Of a stretch of 64,000 nt of DNA, positions 1 to 10,492 are shown piece after piece (the stretch's first letter is position 1; each line of letters opens with the position of its first letter). Source of the stretch: SP5GCR1 sp965199685 (GTDB lineage: Bacteria; Pseudomonadota; Gammaproteobacteria; Poriferisulfidales; Oxydemutatoraceae). The translations under genes and the position numbers were made by a program. The stretch is from assembly GCA_965199685.1 (NCBI GenBank), contig OZ241323.1, positions 62,001 through 126,000 of the forward strand. Reading direction: 5' to 3'. Under the pieces are notes generated by a model that saw only the letters and a program-made list of their open reading frames with translations, had not been told where the DNA came from and did not search any database.

Positions 1-3000
1 ATAAATGATTTGGAAGGTTTGGATGCGATTCGCTATCAGTTGGACGGTAGCGGCTATAGACAAAATGAGACCGCGAGTAAGATTACCGCAGGTTGTCCCG
101 ATGAGGGTTGCAAGGGCTATGAACTAACACGGAGTTTAGATTTTGAGCAAGGCGCAAGTTATCGTAGTGGAATTATCAGGGCTGCTTGGACATCAGGCTC
201 AGGTTGGCAACCCATTGGCACTCCAGGAATACCTTTTGTTACTCCAGAAGCACCTTTTGGTACTCCAGAAGCACCTTTTGATGCCATATTCAATGCAAAC
301 GGTCATACGATTGCTAACTTACGAATAGATCGGGGTGATGCTGAGAGAGGTGTGGGTTTATTCGGTGTTACGGCAAGTAATGCCGAGATAGAAAATGTCG
401 GCTTATTAGACGTGGACATTTTAGGTAATCAAGGTGTAGGCGGATTAGTTGGGTATAAACAAGGCGGTTCTATTGTCAATAGTTATGTGACAGGACAAGT
501 GAGAGGTCGCGGCGCACACGATGTCGGTGGATTAGTCGGCTGGCATCGTGGTGGGACGATTTCTGATAGCCATTCAAGCAGTACGGTAGTAGGATTTCGT
601 CGGAATACTGGTGGTTTGGTAGGTGATAACGATGGTGGCACAATCACCAATAGCTATGCAAGAGGAAGTGTGAACGGCAGTGAAAAAGTTGGTGGTCTGG
701 TTGGCAAGAATAGCAACACGAGTAACACGGGGGTTATCATGCGCAGCTGGGCGGAAGTCAAGGTCACCGGAGGTGCAGTAGTCGGTGGTTTGGTTGGTGA
801 AAATAATGGTATTATCACAAACAGTTATACCAAAGAGCACATCATAGGCACAGCCGATGTGGGTGGTTTCGTCGGTTGGAACTTAGGGGATATTACGAAT
901 AGTTATGCCCTCGGATTCGTAAGAGGCAATAACGGAGTCGGAGGTTTTATTGGTAATAATCTTGGTGGTACGATTACGAATAGCTATGCTGGAGGTAATG
1001 TAGATAGTGGGGGTCGCTATATTGGTGGCTTAGTCGGATGGAATGCAAGAGGCGCGATTGTAAACAGCTATGCTCAAGGTAATGTGAGCGGCAATGATGG
1101 GGTCGGTGGATTAGTCGGGGTTAATCGAGGTTTGTTTCACAACCCAAGCATTAGTAGAGTTAGTAAAAGCTATGCGACAGGGCGTGTGAGAGGAGATCGG
1201 AATAGCGGTGGATTAGTCGGAGAGAATAGGGACGGTCGTATTGAAAAAAGTTATTGGAATAGAACCAATAATCCTACTGTGGTAAGTGCTGGTGGCACTT
1301 CTAAGACCCGTGTAGAAATGCAAACCCCTGAGATGCCGGGCGATAATGCAACAGAGATTTATTACGATTGGGAAACTGCCGATTGGGACTTTGGCGGAAC
1401 CGATCAATACCCGATACTCAAATATGCGTTAGGATCTAATCAAGGTCAACCAGCATGTGGTACTGCCGGAGATCCAGTTTGTGGCGAACCGTTGGCTGGT
1501 CAACTTGAAATGGTACGCACAGCGTCTATAGAACCCATATCAGATATCAGTTTATTAACAAGGATCACGAGAGAGTTGAATGTTGTATTAAGTGTCGGGA
1601 TTGGTGTTGATCCGACCAAACTTATGACCAGTGTTAGATCCAGCAACCACGATATCGCAACGGCGAGCATACCCGAAGGAGGTGGTTCGGTCCGTACACT
1701 TCGCATTAGAACTGGTTCGGATATCGGAAGATCTGAGATTACGGTGTTGGTGGATGATGGTGAAGGTTTGGCTGACTCTATAAGTAGTACGACATTTGTG
1801 GTGACCACAATAGCGACGAATAGTGCGCCACAGATTACAATCACACCACTACCCGAATCAATATCAGTGGGTGAAAGCACAGTGGTCTCAGTCGAAGTGA
1901 TGGATGATGATTTTGATGCCGGCGACAGGGTGTTCTTAACATCATCTTTAGTGCCAGAAGTATTGGTGGAACCAAGGCAGATTATTAGGATAAGAAGTAA
2001 TACTAAGGAGCGCATTACACTAAAGGGTGTTAGGGGAGGTAATGCGATGATTGAGTTTACTGTATTGGATAGCAGAGGAGCGACCAATAGTGTAACTATG
2101 TCGGTGCGTGTTGATGCCGAGCTGATTGGGAGCGTGCGCATAGAACCGGATAGCGGTGATAAGTGGCTGCTGCGTGCGACCTCAATGATAGAGGATGCAA
2201 ACAATATAGTTGAAGCGAGTTATCAGTGGTATAGAAATGGTGTTGCTATAGCGAGTGCGACCAGTCCAACCTATACGATACCGAACAATAGAGACGGGCG
2301 TGCTGTAGACACAAGCTATAGTGTAGAACTGACGGTTATGAATGATATAGGAGAAACGGTAGTTATTCAATCCGATCCGTATAGGGTTCCAAATGAACGA
2401 CCAGTTATCACCGGCATTACTCCAGCGGAGATCAACGAAGGCGATACGCAGAACATTAGTGTGAGTGCGAGTGACCCGAACTATGACGACTTAATGTATC
2501 GCTGGAGCGGGGATGATTCTGGTGTGCTGAGCAATGAGAATAGCAATTCGGTAACACTAAGCATTCCACCCGACTATATAAAAGATGCTGCATTCACCCA
2601 GACGACACTCAATCTGGAAGTAGCAGTGGACGACGGGGAGCTTTCTACGACAAGAGCGTTATTGGTTCAGGTGGAAAAAGAAAACAATGGTTCTGCGAGA
2701 TTAAGAACCTCCATAGAAATAGCAAGCAGAGGGACGACATTAACGGCGATAGTATTGTTCGAAGATCCTGACGGAGGCACCAGTGGGACTGTGGTGTATC
2801 AATGGCAAGTCTGTTCAAGGGATGAAGGGGATTGTTCCTCGGAGAATGATTGGATAGATATTGATGAGGCTAACGGGAAACAGTACATCATATCGGGTTC
2901 TGATATTATGTTGGAAAATGGCAGTACATTTTCTCCAGTAGAGGGTGAAAGTATATTTCGCGTCGAGGGGACTTATACCGATCGTCAAGGTTATGAGGAA

Positions 3001-6000
3001 GAGGTTTATTCGCAAGAGTATGTTTATTCATTACGTGTAAATAATTCGCCGACGATTATTGGTTTACCATTGGGACGTATCAGGCTGTTAGCAGGAACAG
3101 AAACCACATTGAATGTGACTATAAACGATGCCGACAGTGACGATCTAATATTCGGTATTCAATCGAACACGCCAGAAGTTGCAAGGCTAAGTGTAGAAGG
3201 TGACGGTGCAACCCGCACGGTTAAAATTACCGTTATTGGTGTCGGTATTGCGACAATCACTGCGACGGTGAACGATGGCAGGGGTGTGTCAAACTCCGAA
3301 GTCTCAGAACGGTTTGAGGTGGAAGTTGAGGGGAACGAAGCCCCAATGCTTGAGGTGATTGCTTACCCACAGGAACTAATAGAGCTGGGCAACACCACAC
3401 AGATAGTGGTGTTGGTGTCGGATAATAATTTTGATGCCAACGATAATGTCGTTGTGGAGGTGATGTCGTCAAACCAATCTATGGTATCGGTGATACCGAT
3501 GCAAACCAACTCTATAACGACTGATACGCGCATAGCCTTCATGCTAACTGCCGAGCAAAGTGGGGAAGCGATAATTATGTTCACCGCAACAGATAGTCAG
3601 AATGTCAGTACTAATACAGAGGTTGTGGTGCGGGTCAACACACCTCCGCATGTGTTGTCCGGCAACGTGCCGTCGCAAGTTGTGGCAACGGTAGGAGAAG
3701 CATTTGAGCTAGAAATAAGCGAGTTTTTTGCCGATGTTGACGGTGATCTATTAAGGTATAGAGTAGTCGGGTTGCCGGCAAGCATCGTAATCGCTACAAC
3801 AGGAACTTTGGTTGGTGTGCCGACGATTGAAGATGCAAGCAAGAACAGAGCAGGTTTAATGGTGACCGTGTTTGCCGATGACGGTAGAGGAGGTAGCACA
3901 CAGACGGCTTTTGTTCTATTGATTGATGCAAAACCGACCGCTAGTGTGCGTATAGACCCCAATGATAAATGGCAGTTGACTGCAATGGCAGAGGATGCGA
4001 ACGGTATCGTTGGGGTGGATTATCAGTGGTATAGAAATGATGTTGCCATAGCCAATGATGCCAATAACCAAAGCTATACGATACCGGACAATAGAGCAGG
4101 GCGTGCTAGCGGCATAAGCTATAGTGTAGAACCGACGATTATGGATAGTATAGGACAATCGGTCGTTATCCAATCCGACTCGTATACGATTGCGAATGAA
4201 CCACCAGTTATTACCGTTGCTGTAGCGGAGATGATTGATGAGGGTGATACACGGGACATTAGCGTGAGTGCAAGTGACCCAAACTATGATGACTTAACAT
4301 ATCGCTGGGTTGGGGATTTAGAGTTATTGAGCAATGAAAATAGCAATCCGGCAACATTAAGCATCCCACCCGACTATATAAAAGATGTCGCATCCATGCA
4401 AACAACACTCAATCTGGAGGTGGAAGTAAACGATGGGATATTCTCTACTTCAAGAACGTTATCGGTAGTGATTGATAAGAAAAACAATGGTTTTGCAACT
4501 TTAGGAACCTCTATAGAAATAGTAAGTGTAGGGACAACACTGACAACGATGGTATTATCCGACGATCCTGACGGAGGCATTAGTGGAGCTGTGGAGTATC
4601 AATGGCAAGTCTGTGCCGGAAATGAATCGGGTTGTCCCTCGGCGAATGATTGGATGAATATTATTGAGGCTACCGGAACACAGTATATGATATCGGGTTC
4701 TAGTATTTTGGTGGAGAGTGGCAGCAGATTTCCGTTAGTAGAGGGTGGCAGTCTGTTTCGCGTTGAAGGGACTTATAGCGATGGTCAAGGTTATGGTGAA
4801 GAGGTTTATTCGCAAGGCTATAGCTATTCAAGGCGTGTGAATGCGCCGCCGACGGTTAGTGGCATACCTGTGCGGCGAGTCAGGTTGTTGGAAGGAACAG
4901 CGACTGAGTTTGATGTGGAGTTAGGCGATGCCGATGCCGACGATATATCTAGCAATCTAGTGTTTGGTGCTGAATCCGATAAACTCGAAGTTGCAAGGGT
5001 TAGTGCAGAGGGAGAGGGTACGACCCGTACGATCAAGATCACTGGTGTTAGTGGAGGTATTGCGACCATCACTGCGACGGTGAACGATGGTAGAGGTGTG
5101 TCAAACTCCGAAGTCTCGGAACAGTTTGAGGTGGAAGTTGAAGAGAACCAGGCCTCAATGCTTGAGGTGATTACTTCGTCGCCGCAATTAATAGAGCAAG
5201 GTAACACCACGCAGGTAATGGTGTTGATATCGGATAATAATTTTGATGTGGATGACAGTGTCGTTTTGGAGGCGATGTCATCAGACCAATCCATCGTATC
5301 AGTGATACCGACACAACCCGATACTATAACAACCAATGCGAGTAGAACCTTCACACTAAACGGTATTAAAGCAGGAATAGCGACTATCGTATTCACCGCA
5401 ACGGATAAAGGAAGGTCAACCGATAGTGTATCTTTGCTGGTGTCTGTTGATGCAAAGCCGACCGGGAGTGTGCGTGTAGACCCCAATGATAAATGGCTGT
5501 TGACTGCAATCGCAGCGGATGCGAATGGTATCGCTGGGGTAAATTATCAGTGGTATAGAAATGATACTGTTATAGCAAATGCCACCAGCCCAACCTATAC
5601 GATACCGGACAACAGACTGGGACGCGCCGCAGATACAAGCTATAGTGTAGAACTAACGGTCATGGATAGTATAGGCCAATCAGTGGTTATTCAATCCGAC
5701 TCGTATACGATAGCGAATGAACGACCGGTTATTACCGTTCCCGTAGCAGAGATGATCAGTGAAGGCAACACACAGGACATTAGCGTGACTGCGAGTGACC
5801 CGAACCATGACGACTTGACGTATCGCTGGAGTGGGGATTCAGAGGTATTGAGCAATGAGAATAGCAATCCAGCAAGATTAAGTATTCCATCGTACTATAT
5901 CAAAGACGCTGTAGCTGACCAAACAACACTCAATCTAGTGGTGGAAGTAAGCGACGAGAGGCTCTCTACGACAAGAACGGTATCGGTAGTAGTGAACAAG

Positions 6001-6159
6001 AGAGATAATGGTTTTGTTCGTTTAGGACTCAGTCTAGATTTCATAAACGGAGATACGGCAATAATGACGCCCATAACCATCGATGATCCTGACGAGGCAT
6101 CAGTAGGGCGGAGTATCAATGGCAGGTATGTGCAGCGAACGATGGTCCTTGTTTCTTAG
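1..6159 (+). CDS. Giant GLUG/Ig-like repeat surface protein, 5' partial, frame ends early
   Basis: The reading frame is open from the first base, so the true start lies upstream; the first possible internal start, TTG at 10, is not convincing. Residues about 100-420 are GLUG repeats (GGLVG..N.G.I.NSYA.G.V), followed by a closing YWN...WDFG..DQYPILKY segment typical of GLUG adhesins. From about residue 490 on, cadherin/Ig-like modules alternate: APMLEV...SDNNFD, DKWLL..A.DANG...YQWYRN, ANERPVIT...EGDTQ.ISV.ASDPN, and YQWQVC......NDWM.I. These families form extracellular beta-solenoids and stalks and usually serve in adhesion. The normal module is lost after SVGRSINGRYVQ, where a small deletion shifts the frame and the stop at 6157-6159 is reached. 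The same repeat continues at once in another frame up to 7937. The secretion signal and anchor are not in the window. Confidence 0.85.
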   Translation: MNDLEGLDAIRYQLDGSGYRQNETASKITAGCPDEGCKGYELTRSLDFEQGASYRSGIIRAAWTSGSGWQPIGTPGIPFVTPEAPFGTPEAPFDAIFNANGHTIANLRIDRGDAERGVGLFGVTASNAEIENVGLLDVDILGNQGVGGLVGYKQGGSIVNSYVTGQVRGRGAHDVGGLVGWHRGGTISDSHSSSTVVGFRRNTGGLVGDNDGGTITNSYARGSVNGSEKVGGLVGKNSNTSNTGVIMRSWAEVKVTGGAVVGGLVGENNGIITNSYTKEHIIGTADVGGFVGWNLGDITNSYALGFVRGNNGVGGFIGNNLGGTITNSYAGGNVDSGGRYIGGLVGWNARGAIVNSYAQGNVSGNDGVGGLVGVNRGLFHNPSISRVSKSYATGRVRGDRNSGGLVGENRDGRIEKSYWNRTNNPTVVSAGGTSKTRVEMQTPEMPGDNATEIYYDWETADWDFGGTDQYPILKYALGSNQGQPACGTAGDPVCGEPLAGQLEMVRTASIEPISDISLLTRITRELNVVLSVGIGVDPTKLMTSVRSSNHDIATASIPEGGGSVRTLRIRTGSDIGRSEITVLVDDGEGLADSISSTTFVVTTIATNSAPQITITPLPESISVGESTVVSVEVMDDDFDAGDRVFLTSSLVPEVLVEPRQIIRIRSNTKERITLKGVRGGNAMIEFTVLDSRGATNSVTMSVRVDAELIGSVRIEPDSGDKWLLRATSMIEDANNIVEASYQWYRNGVAIASATSPTYTIPNNRDGRAVDTSYSVELTVMNDIGETVVIQSDPYRVPNERPVITGITPAEINEGDTQNISVSASDPNYDDLMYRWSGDDSGVLSNENSNSVTLSIPPDYIKDAAFTQTTLNLEVAVDDGELSTTRALLVQVEKENNGSARLRTSIEIASRGTTLTAIVLFEDPDGGTSGTVVYQWQVCSRDEGDCSSENDWIDIDEANGKQYIISGSDIMLENGSTFSPVEGESIFRVEGTYTDRQGYEEEVYSQEYVYSLRVNNSPTIIGLPLGRIRLLAGTETTLNVTINDADSDDLIFGIQSNTPEVARLSVEGDGATRTVKITVIGVGIATITATVNDGRGVSNSEVSERFEVEVEGNEAPMLEVIAYPQELIELGNTTQIVVLVSDNNFDANDNVVVEVMSSNQSMVSVIPMQTNSITTDTRIAFMLTAEQSGEAIIMFTATDSQNVSTNTEVVVRVNTPPHVLSGNVPSQVVATVGEAFELEISEFFADVDGDLLRYRVVGLPASIVIATTGTLVGVPTIEDASKNRAGLMVTVFADDGRGGSTQTAFVLLIDAKPTASVRIDPNDKWQLTAMAEDANGIVGVDYQWYRNDVAIANDANNQSYTIPDNRAGRASGISYSVEPTIMDSIGQSVVIQSDSYTIANEPPVITVAVAEMIDEGDTRDISVSASDPNYDDLTYRWVGDLELLSNENSNPATLSIPPDYIKDVASMQTTLNLEVEVNDGIFSTSRTLSVVIDKKNNGFATLGTSIEIVSVGTTLTTMVLSDDPDGGISGAVEYQWQVCAGNESGCPSANDWMNIIEATGTQYMISGSSILVESGSRFPLVEGGSLFRVEGTYSDGQGYGEEVYSQGYSYSRRVNAPPTVSGIPVRRVRLLEGTATEFDVELGDADADDISSNLVFGAESDKLEVARVSAEGEGTTRTIKITGVSGGIATITATVNDGRGVSNSEVSEQFEVEVEENQASMLEVITSSPQLIEQGNTTQVMVLISDNNFDVDDSVVLEAMSSDQSIVSVIPTQPDTITTNASRTFTLNGIKAGIATIVFTATDKGRSTDSVSLLVSVDAKPTGSVRVDPNDKWLLTAIAADANGIAGVNYQWYRNDTVIANATSPTYTIPDNRLGRAADTSYSVELTVMDSIGQSVVIQSDSYTIANERPVITVPVAEMISEGNTQDISVTASDPNHDDLTYRWSGDSEVLSNENSNPARLSIPSYYIKDAVADQTTLNLVVEVSDERLSTTRTVSVVVNKRDNGFVRLGLSLDFINGDTAIMTPITIDDPDEASVGRSINGRYVQRTMVLVS

Positions 6160-7884
6160 AGAATGCTTGGATGAATATTGATGGGGCTACCGAAGCACAG
6201 TACGTCATATCAGGTTCTAGTATTTCGGTGGAAGGAGGCAGTAGATTTCAGATAATACGAAATAGCAGTGTATTTCGTGCACTAGTGACTTATACCGATG
6301 CTCAGGGTTATAGGGTAGTGATTGATTCGCTGGGGTACACTCTTGATTCTCGTGTGAATAATTCACCGATGATTAGCGGTCTACCTGAGGGGCGTGTCAG
6401 GCTGAGGGCAGGAACAGAAACCACATTGCATGTGACTATAAACGATGTTGATACCGACGATACCCCGGCTGGCTTAACGCTCGGCGTTCAATCTGATAAT
6501 GCCGATGTTGCCGGCGTGATTGTAGAAGGGAATGGTGCAACCCGCACAATCAAGATTACAGGTATCAGTGCCGGTATTACGACAATCACGGCGACAGTGA
6601 ACGACGGCAGAAATGTGTCGAACTCCGCAGTCTCGGAACATTTCAGGGTCGAAGTAGAAGGCAACGCAGCTCCGCGGCTTGAGGTTGCCACTGCGCAGCA
6701 AGTAATAGAGCTGGGCAGCACCACACAAGTTATGGTTTTAGTATCGGACAATGATTTCGATATGGGCGATAGTGTGGTTTTGGAGGCGATGTCATCTAGC
6801 CCCTCTATCGTATCGGTGACACCGACACAACCTGACACGATAACGACTAATGTAAGTGGAACCTTTGTACTCACTGGTGTTAAAGCAGGAACAGCCACGA
6901 TCGTATTCACCGCAACTTATAGCAAAGAGTCAACCGATAGTGTATCTTTATTGGTGTCTGTTGATGCAAAGCCGACTGGGAGTGTGCGCATAGAACCGGA
7001 TAGCAGTGATAAATGGCTGTTGCGTGCGACTTCTACGATAGCAGATGCGAACGGTATTGATGAGGTAAATTATCGCTGGTATAGAAATGACATCGCAATA
7101 GCCGATGCTACCAGTCAAACCTATATGATCCCAGACAATAGAGAGGGACGTACTGGCGGCACAAGCTATAGATTAAAACTGACAGTTGTGGATGGTATAG
7201 GGCAATCAGTGGTTATTCCATCCAACTCGTTTGTGGTTGCGAATGAACGACCAGTTATCACAAGCATTACTGCAGCGGAGATGATAAGCGAAGGCGACAC
7301 GCAGGCCATTAGCGTGAATGCGAGTGACCCGAACCATGATGACTTAATGTATCGCTGGGTTGGGGATTTAGAGGTATTGAGCAATGAAACTAGTAAATCG
7401 GCAACACTAAGCATTCCAGCGGATTATATAAAAGATGCCGCAACTACCCGAACAATACTCAATCTGGAAGTAGAGGTGGACGATGGGGATCTTGCTACGA
7501 CCATGGCGTTATTGGTTCAGGTTAACAAGGAAAATAATGGTTCTGCAACTTTAGGAACCTCTATAGAAATAGGAAGCAGGGGGACGACATTAACGGCGAT
7601 GATATTATCCGCTGATCCTGACGGAAGCAATGGTGAGAATGTGGGGTATAAATGGCAGGTCTGTGCAGGGGTTGAAGGGCGTTGTCCCTCGGCGAATGCC
7701 TGGATGGATATTGATGAGGCTAATGGAGCACAGTACATCATATCAGGTTCTAGTATTTTGGTGGAAGGTGACAACAGATTTCCCTTAGTACGAGATGGAA
7801 GTATATTTCGTGCACAAGTGTCTTATACCGATGGTCAAGGCTATAGCGAAGAGGTTGACTCACCAGTGCATGTTTATACAACCC
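2118..7884 (+). repeat. Four coding super-repeats of about 1.5-1.8 kb
   Basis: The module beginning with (T/I)(G/A)SVR.(E/D)P..DKW.L starts near 2118, 3937, 5461 and 6974. Between starts the same order of Ig-like and cadherin-like modules recurs, about 500-600 residues per unit. The fourth copy stops after about 0.9 kb. The copies have diverged at many positions, so the duplications are not recent. Confidence 0.75.
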
Positions 7885-7937
7885 GCCCAGTGCTTAGGAT
7901 CCGTGCCAAAGTATTTTTAGAAGGCTCCCTCCAATAA
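6171..7937 (+). pseudogene. Frame-shifted continuation of the GLUG/Ig-like surface protein
   Basis: This 588-residue frame carries on the module order of the preceding gene. Translation of this frame from about 6110 gives AEYQWQVCAAN...ENAWMNI, which is the expected missing piece. It starts inside a module and has no ribosome site or signal peptide, so it is the distal part of one gene rather than a separate gene. It holds one further Ig/cadherin super-repeat and then stops matching the repeat after HVYTTR (about 7884), ending in an unrelated tail, VFLEGSLQ. No autotransporter, LPXTG or type I secretion tail is visible, so the C-terminus also looks truncated. It could be expressed only if the frameshift is programmed or is a sequencing error. 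Confidence 0.75.
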
Positions 7938-7989
7938 GCGATATCAAGGTTTCTACATATACCGGCTAGGCACATGGCATTTATGGTTA

Positions 7990-8047
7990 ATGAATATACT
8001 GTATTCATCCAATTAGCTGTATAATTTGTTGTGGTGCGCATTGCACC
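7990..8047 (+). promoter_or_regulatory. leuC leader: palindrome, TATAAT and inverted repeat
   Basis: ATGAATATACTGTATTCAT at 7990-8008 is a perfect palindrome with 7-bp arms. TATAAT lies at 8020-8025, without a good -35 box at standard spacing. GGTGCGCATTGCACC at 8033-8047 is an inverted repeat with 5-bp arms between the -10 and the leuC start. The arrangement suggests a regulated leuC promoter; the regulator is unknown. Confidence 0.45.
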
Positions 8048-8075
8048 TAATCCCTTTCTGACAAAGATTAACACG

Positions 8076-9488
8076 ATGGCAGCATTAACGCTTTACGACA
8101 AACTATGGCAAGACCACTTGGTTTTTGAGGATGCCGGTGGCGATGCCTTGATCTATATAGACAGACATTTGGTGCATGAGGTAACATCACCTCAAGCGTT
8201 TGAAGGCTTGGCACTGTCTAATCGCAATCTATGGCGCAAGGACGCAATCATCGCAGTGCCGGATCATAATGTACCGACCCGCAACCAACACGCTGTTATC
8301 GCCGACCCGATTTCTCGTCTACAGCTGGAGACTCTCGCACAAAATTGCGCTAAGCATGATGTTAAGTATTATCCGCTTGGTGATATGCGCCAGGGCATTG
8401 TTCATGTAATCGGTCCAGAGCAAGGTGCTACGCTACCGGGGATGACGGTCGTCTGCGGTGACTCGCATACTTCAACGCACGGAGCTTTTGCGACTTTGGC
8501 AATGGGTATAGGCACCTCCGATGTTGAGCATGTATTTGCGACCCAGTGCTTAAAGACCGCTAAGCTCAAGAACATGCGTATCAATATAGAGGGTTCTTTG
8601 CCTGTGGGCATCAATGCCAAAGACTTGATATTGGCTATTATCGGTCGCATCGGCACTGCCGGCGGTAGCGGTTATGCAATCGAATACAGCGGTGATACGA
8701 TTGGCAACTTATCGATGGAGAGTCGTATGACGATTTGTAATATGACGATAGAAGCCGGTGCGCGCGCCGGCTTGATCGCCTTTGACGGTTGCACTGAGGC
8801 TTATCTGAAAGATCGCCCGTTTGCACCGCAAGGCGCATTATGGGAACGAGCACTCAATAGTTGGGAAACGCTACACTCCGATGGCAATGCGATGTTTGAT
8901 ACCGAACACACGATAGATGCGAGCACCGTGCCGCCGCAGGTGACTTGGGGGACATCGCCGGAAATGGTGGTCTCTGTCAACGACGCGGTGCCAGATCCGA
9001 GTGAGCAGAGCGATCCGAATAAAGCGAAGAATTGGCAACAAGCATTGACTTATATGGATTTACACCCCGGCACACCAATGCAAGACATTAAGCTGGATAA
9101 GATATTTATAGGTTCGTGTACGAATTCCAGAATCGAAGATTTACGCATCGCTGCGCAAGTTGTCAATGGTAAGAAACTTGCGAGCAATATCAAACAAGCA
9201 ATCGTCGTTCCGGGGTCAGGCTTGGTCAAACACCAAGCTGAGGAGGAAGGTCTTGATACTATTTTTACACAAGCCGGCTTTGAGTGGCGCGAGCCGGGTT
9301 GTTCAATGTGTTTGGGCATGAACGACGACCGTCTGAATCGCGGAGAGCGATGCGCTTCTACTTCCAACCGAAACTTTGAAGGTCGTCAAGGTCAAGGTGG
9401 TCGCACCCACTTGCTTAGCCCGGCGATGGCAGCGGCAGCAGCTATCAGGGGACATTTTACCGACATACGTGATTGGGATATGGGTTAA
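8076..9488 (+). CDS. leuC: 3-isopropylmalate dehydratase large subunit
   Basis: This 470-residue protein is the large subunit of isopropylmalate isomerase, the [4Fe-4S] aconitase-family enzyme that converts 2- to 3-isopropylmalate in leucine synthesis. Visible family motifs are LYIDRHLVHEVTSPQAF-like residues near the start (here IYIDRHLVHEVTSPQAFEG), the GDSHTSTHGAFA block, the cluster cysteine in FIGSCTNSRIEDLR, and the paired cluster cysteines in EPGCSMCLGMN. I place the start at ATG 8076 (MAALTLYDKLW), which matches the family N-terminus; the frame is open further upstream to GTG 8031 but that extension has no family match. It overlaps leuD by one base (TAATG). leuA and leuB are not in the window. 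Confidence 0.96.
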   Translation: MAALTLYDKLWQDHLVFEDAGGDALIYIDRHLVHEVTSPQAFEGLALSNRNLWRKDAIIAVPDHNVPTRNQHAVIADPISRLQLETLAQNCAKHDVKYYPLGDMRQGIVHVIGPEQGATLPGMTVVCGDSHTSTHGAFATLAMGIGTSDVEHVFATQCLKTAKLKNMRINIEGSLPVGINAKDLILAIIGRIGTAGGSGYAIEYSGDTIGNLSMESRMTICNMTIEAGARAGLIAFDGCTEAYLKDRPFAPQGALWERALNSWETLHSDGNAMFDTEHTIDASTVPPQVTWGTSPEMVVSVNDAVPDPSEQSDPNKAKNWQQALTYMDLHPGTPMQDIKLDKIFIGSCTNSRIEDLRIAAQVVNGKKLASNIKQAIVVPGSGLVKHQAEEEGLDTIFTQAGFEWREPGCSMCLGMNDDRLNRGERCASTSNRNFEGRQGQGGRTHLLSPAMAAAAAIRGHFTDIRDWDMG

Positions 9489-10126
9489 TGCAGAAATTCG
9501 AGCGTATTGAGAGCATCGTGATACCGTTGGATCGAACCAACGTAGATACCGATTTCGTCATTCCTAAGCAATACTTGAAATCTGTTAAGCGTACTGGCTT
9601 GGGTCCCTATCTATTTGACGATTGGCGATACCTAGACCCCGGTGACCTAACACTAGACAATTCCCAAAGACGCCTCAACCCCGACTGCATATTCAACGAG
9701 CCTCACTATAAGCAAGCTCAAATTTTATTAACTGGTGCCAACTTCGGTTGTGGTTCGTCACGCGAACACGCAGTCTGGGCAATGATGGACTATGGTCTAA
9801 AAGTAGCTGTTGCACCCAGTTTTGCCGATATTTTTTATAGCAATGCCATTAAAAACGGCTTTCTACCCGTAGTATTAGATAGCGATGCAATCACAACCTT
9901 GTTCCAAAACACAACAAACGATCCCGATTATCGCCTGACGATAGATCTCTACAATCAAACCGTGAGCGATACACATTCGCAATGGCATTTTGACATCGCC
10001 GATTTTGACAAACATTGCTTGCTGGAGGGGTTAGATCAAATAGCTCTGACCTTAAAGCATGCTGAAAAAATTCGCACCTTTGAAGCAAAACGCAAAGAGA
10101 GCGCACCTTGGCTATTCGGCGAATAA
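9488..10126 (+). CDS. leuD: 3-isopropylmalate dehydratase small subunit
   Basis: This 212-residue protein is the swivelling small subunit that completes the LeuCD isomerase active site. It shows the family landmarks NVDTDFVIPKQYLK near the N-terminus, FGCGSSREHAVWAM, and APSFADIFYSNAIKNG. The start ATG overlaps the last base of the leuC stop codon, which indicates translational coupling. The frame is open five codons upstream, but ATG 9488 fits the usual length (E. coli LeuD is about 200 residues). No terminator hairpin with a T-run follows; a dispersed repeat begins 25 bases later. Confidence 0.96.
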   Translation: MQKFERIESIVIPLDRTNVDTDFVIPKQYLKSVKRTGLGPYLFDDWRYLDPGDLTLDNSQRRLNPDCIFNEPHYKQAQILLTGANFGCGSSREHAVWAMMDYGLKVAVAPSFADIFYSNAIKNGFLPVVLDSDAITTLFQNTTNDPDYRLTIDLYNQTVSDTHSQWHFDIADFDKHCLLEGLDQIALTLKHAEKIRTFEAKRKESAPWLFGE

Positions 10127-10151
10127 ATAGATATCATCTTTAGAGGCATAC

Positions 10152-10438
10152 CATTCCCCTCCTCTGGAGGGGTGTCAGGCCTATGCATTTTGTAATGCAC
10201 GCGTTTAACAATCATGTTAAGGTTCTGCACAATGTCACGCCGATTGATTTTGATATACGTACTGTTTCTAGCGAACACAATATTTAGATTTTGCACAAAG
10301 TTACGCCACTTGACCTACTGGCTCAAGTGGCGGGTTCACTTGGTTCAATCGGCGGTTCTATCTGACGGGGTGGTTGTGGCGGTTCTGCACAATGTTACGC
10401 CGTTTGTGCAACTGCAACAAACGGCGATTCAATTTTAA
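10152..10438 (+). repeat. Dispersed MITE-like repeat copy with nested insertion
   Basis: This fills the gap after leuD. It begins with the CCCCTCC-TCT-GGAGGGG hairpin (10156-10172). The GCCGATTGA arm at 10239-10247 is separated from its partner TCAATCGGC at 10345-10353 by about 97 bases. That insert carries a second family hairpin with different arms (GCCACTTGA/TCAAGTGGC, 10305-10331). A third hairpin (GCCGTTTGT/ACAAACGGC) follows. No gene is seen. Confidence 0.75.
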
Positions 10439-10492
10439 GTTTTTAAGGTATAATGAATATTAACTTTGACTTATCCAAGATACTTGACGCGA

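Noticed and set aside
1500..5486. Long minus-strand frames under the surface-protein gene
   Set aside because: Thr/Ser/Val-rich antisense of the plus-strand repeat modules; no independent support.
7874..8074. 66-codon minus frame between the surface protein and leuC
   Set aside because: It overlaps the leuC promoter region and has no ribosome site or family match.
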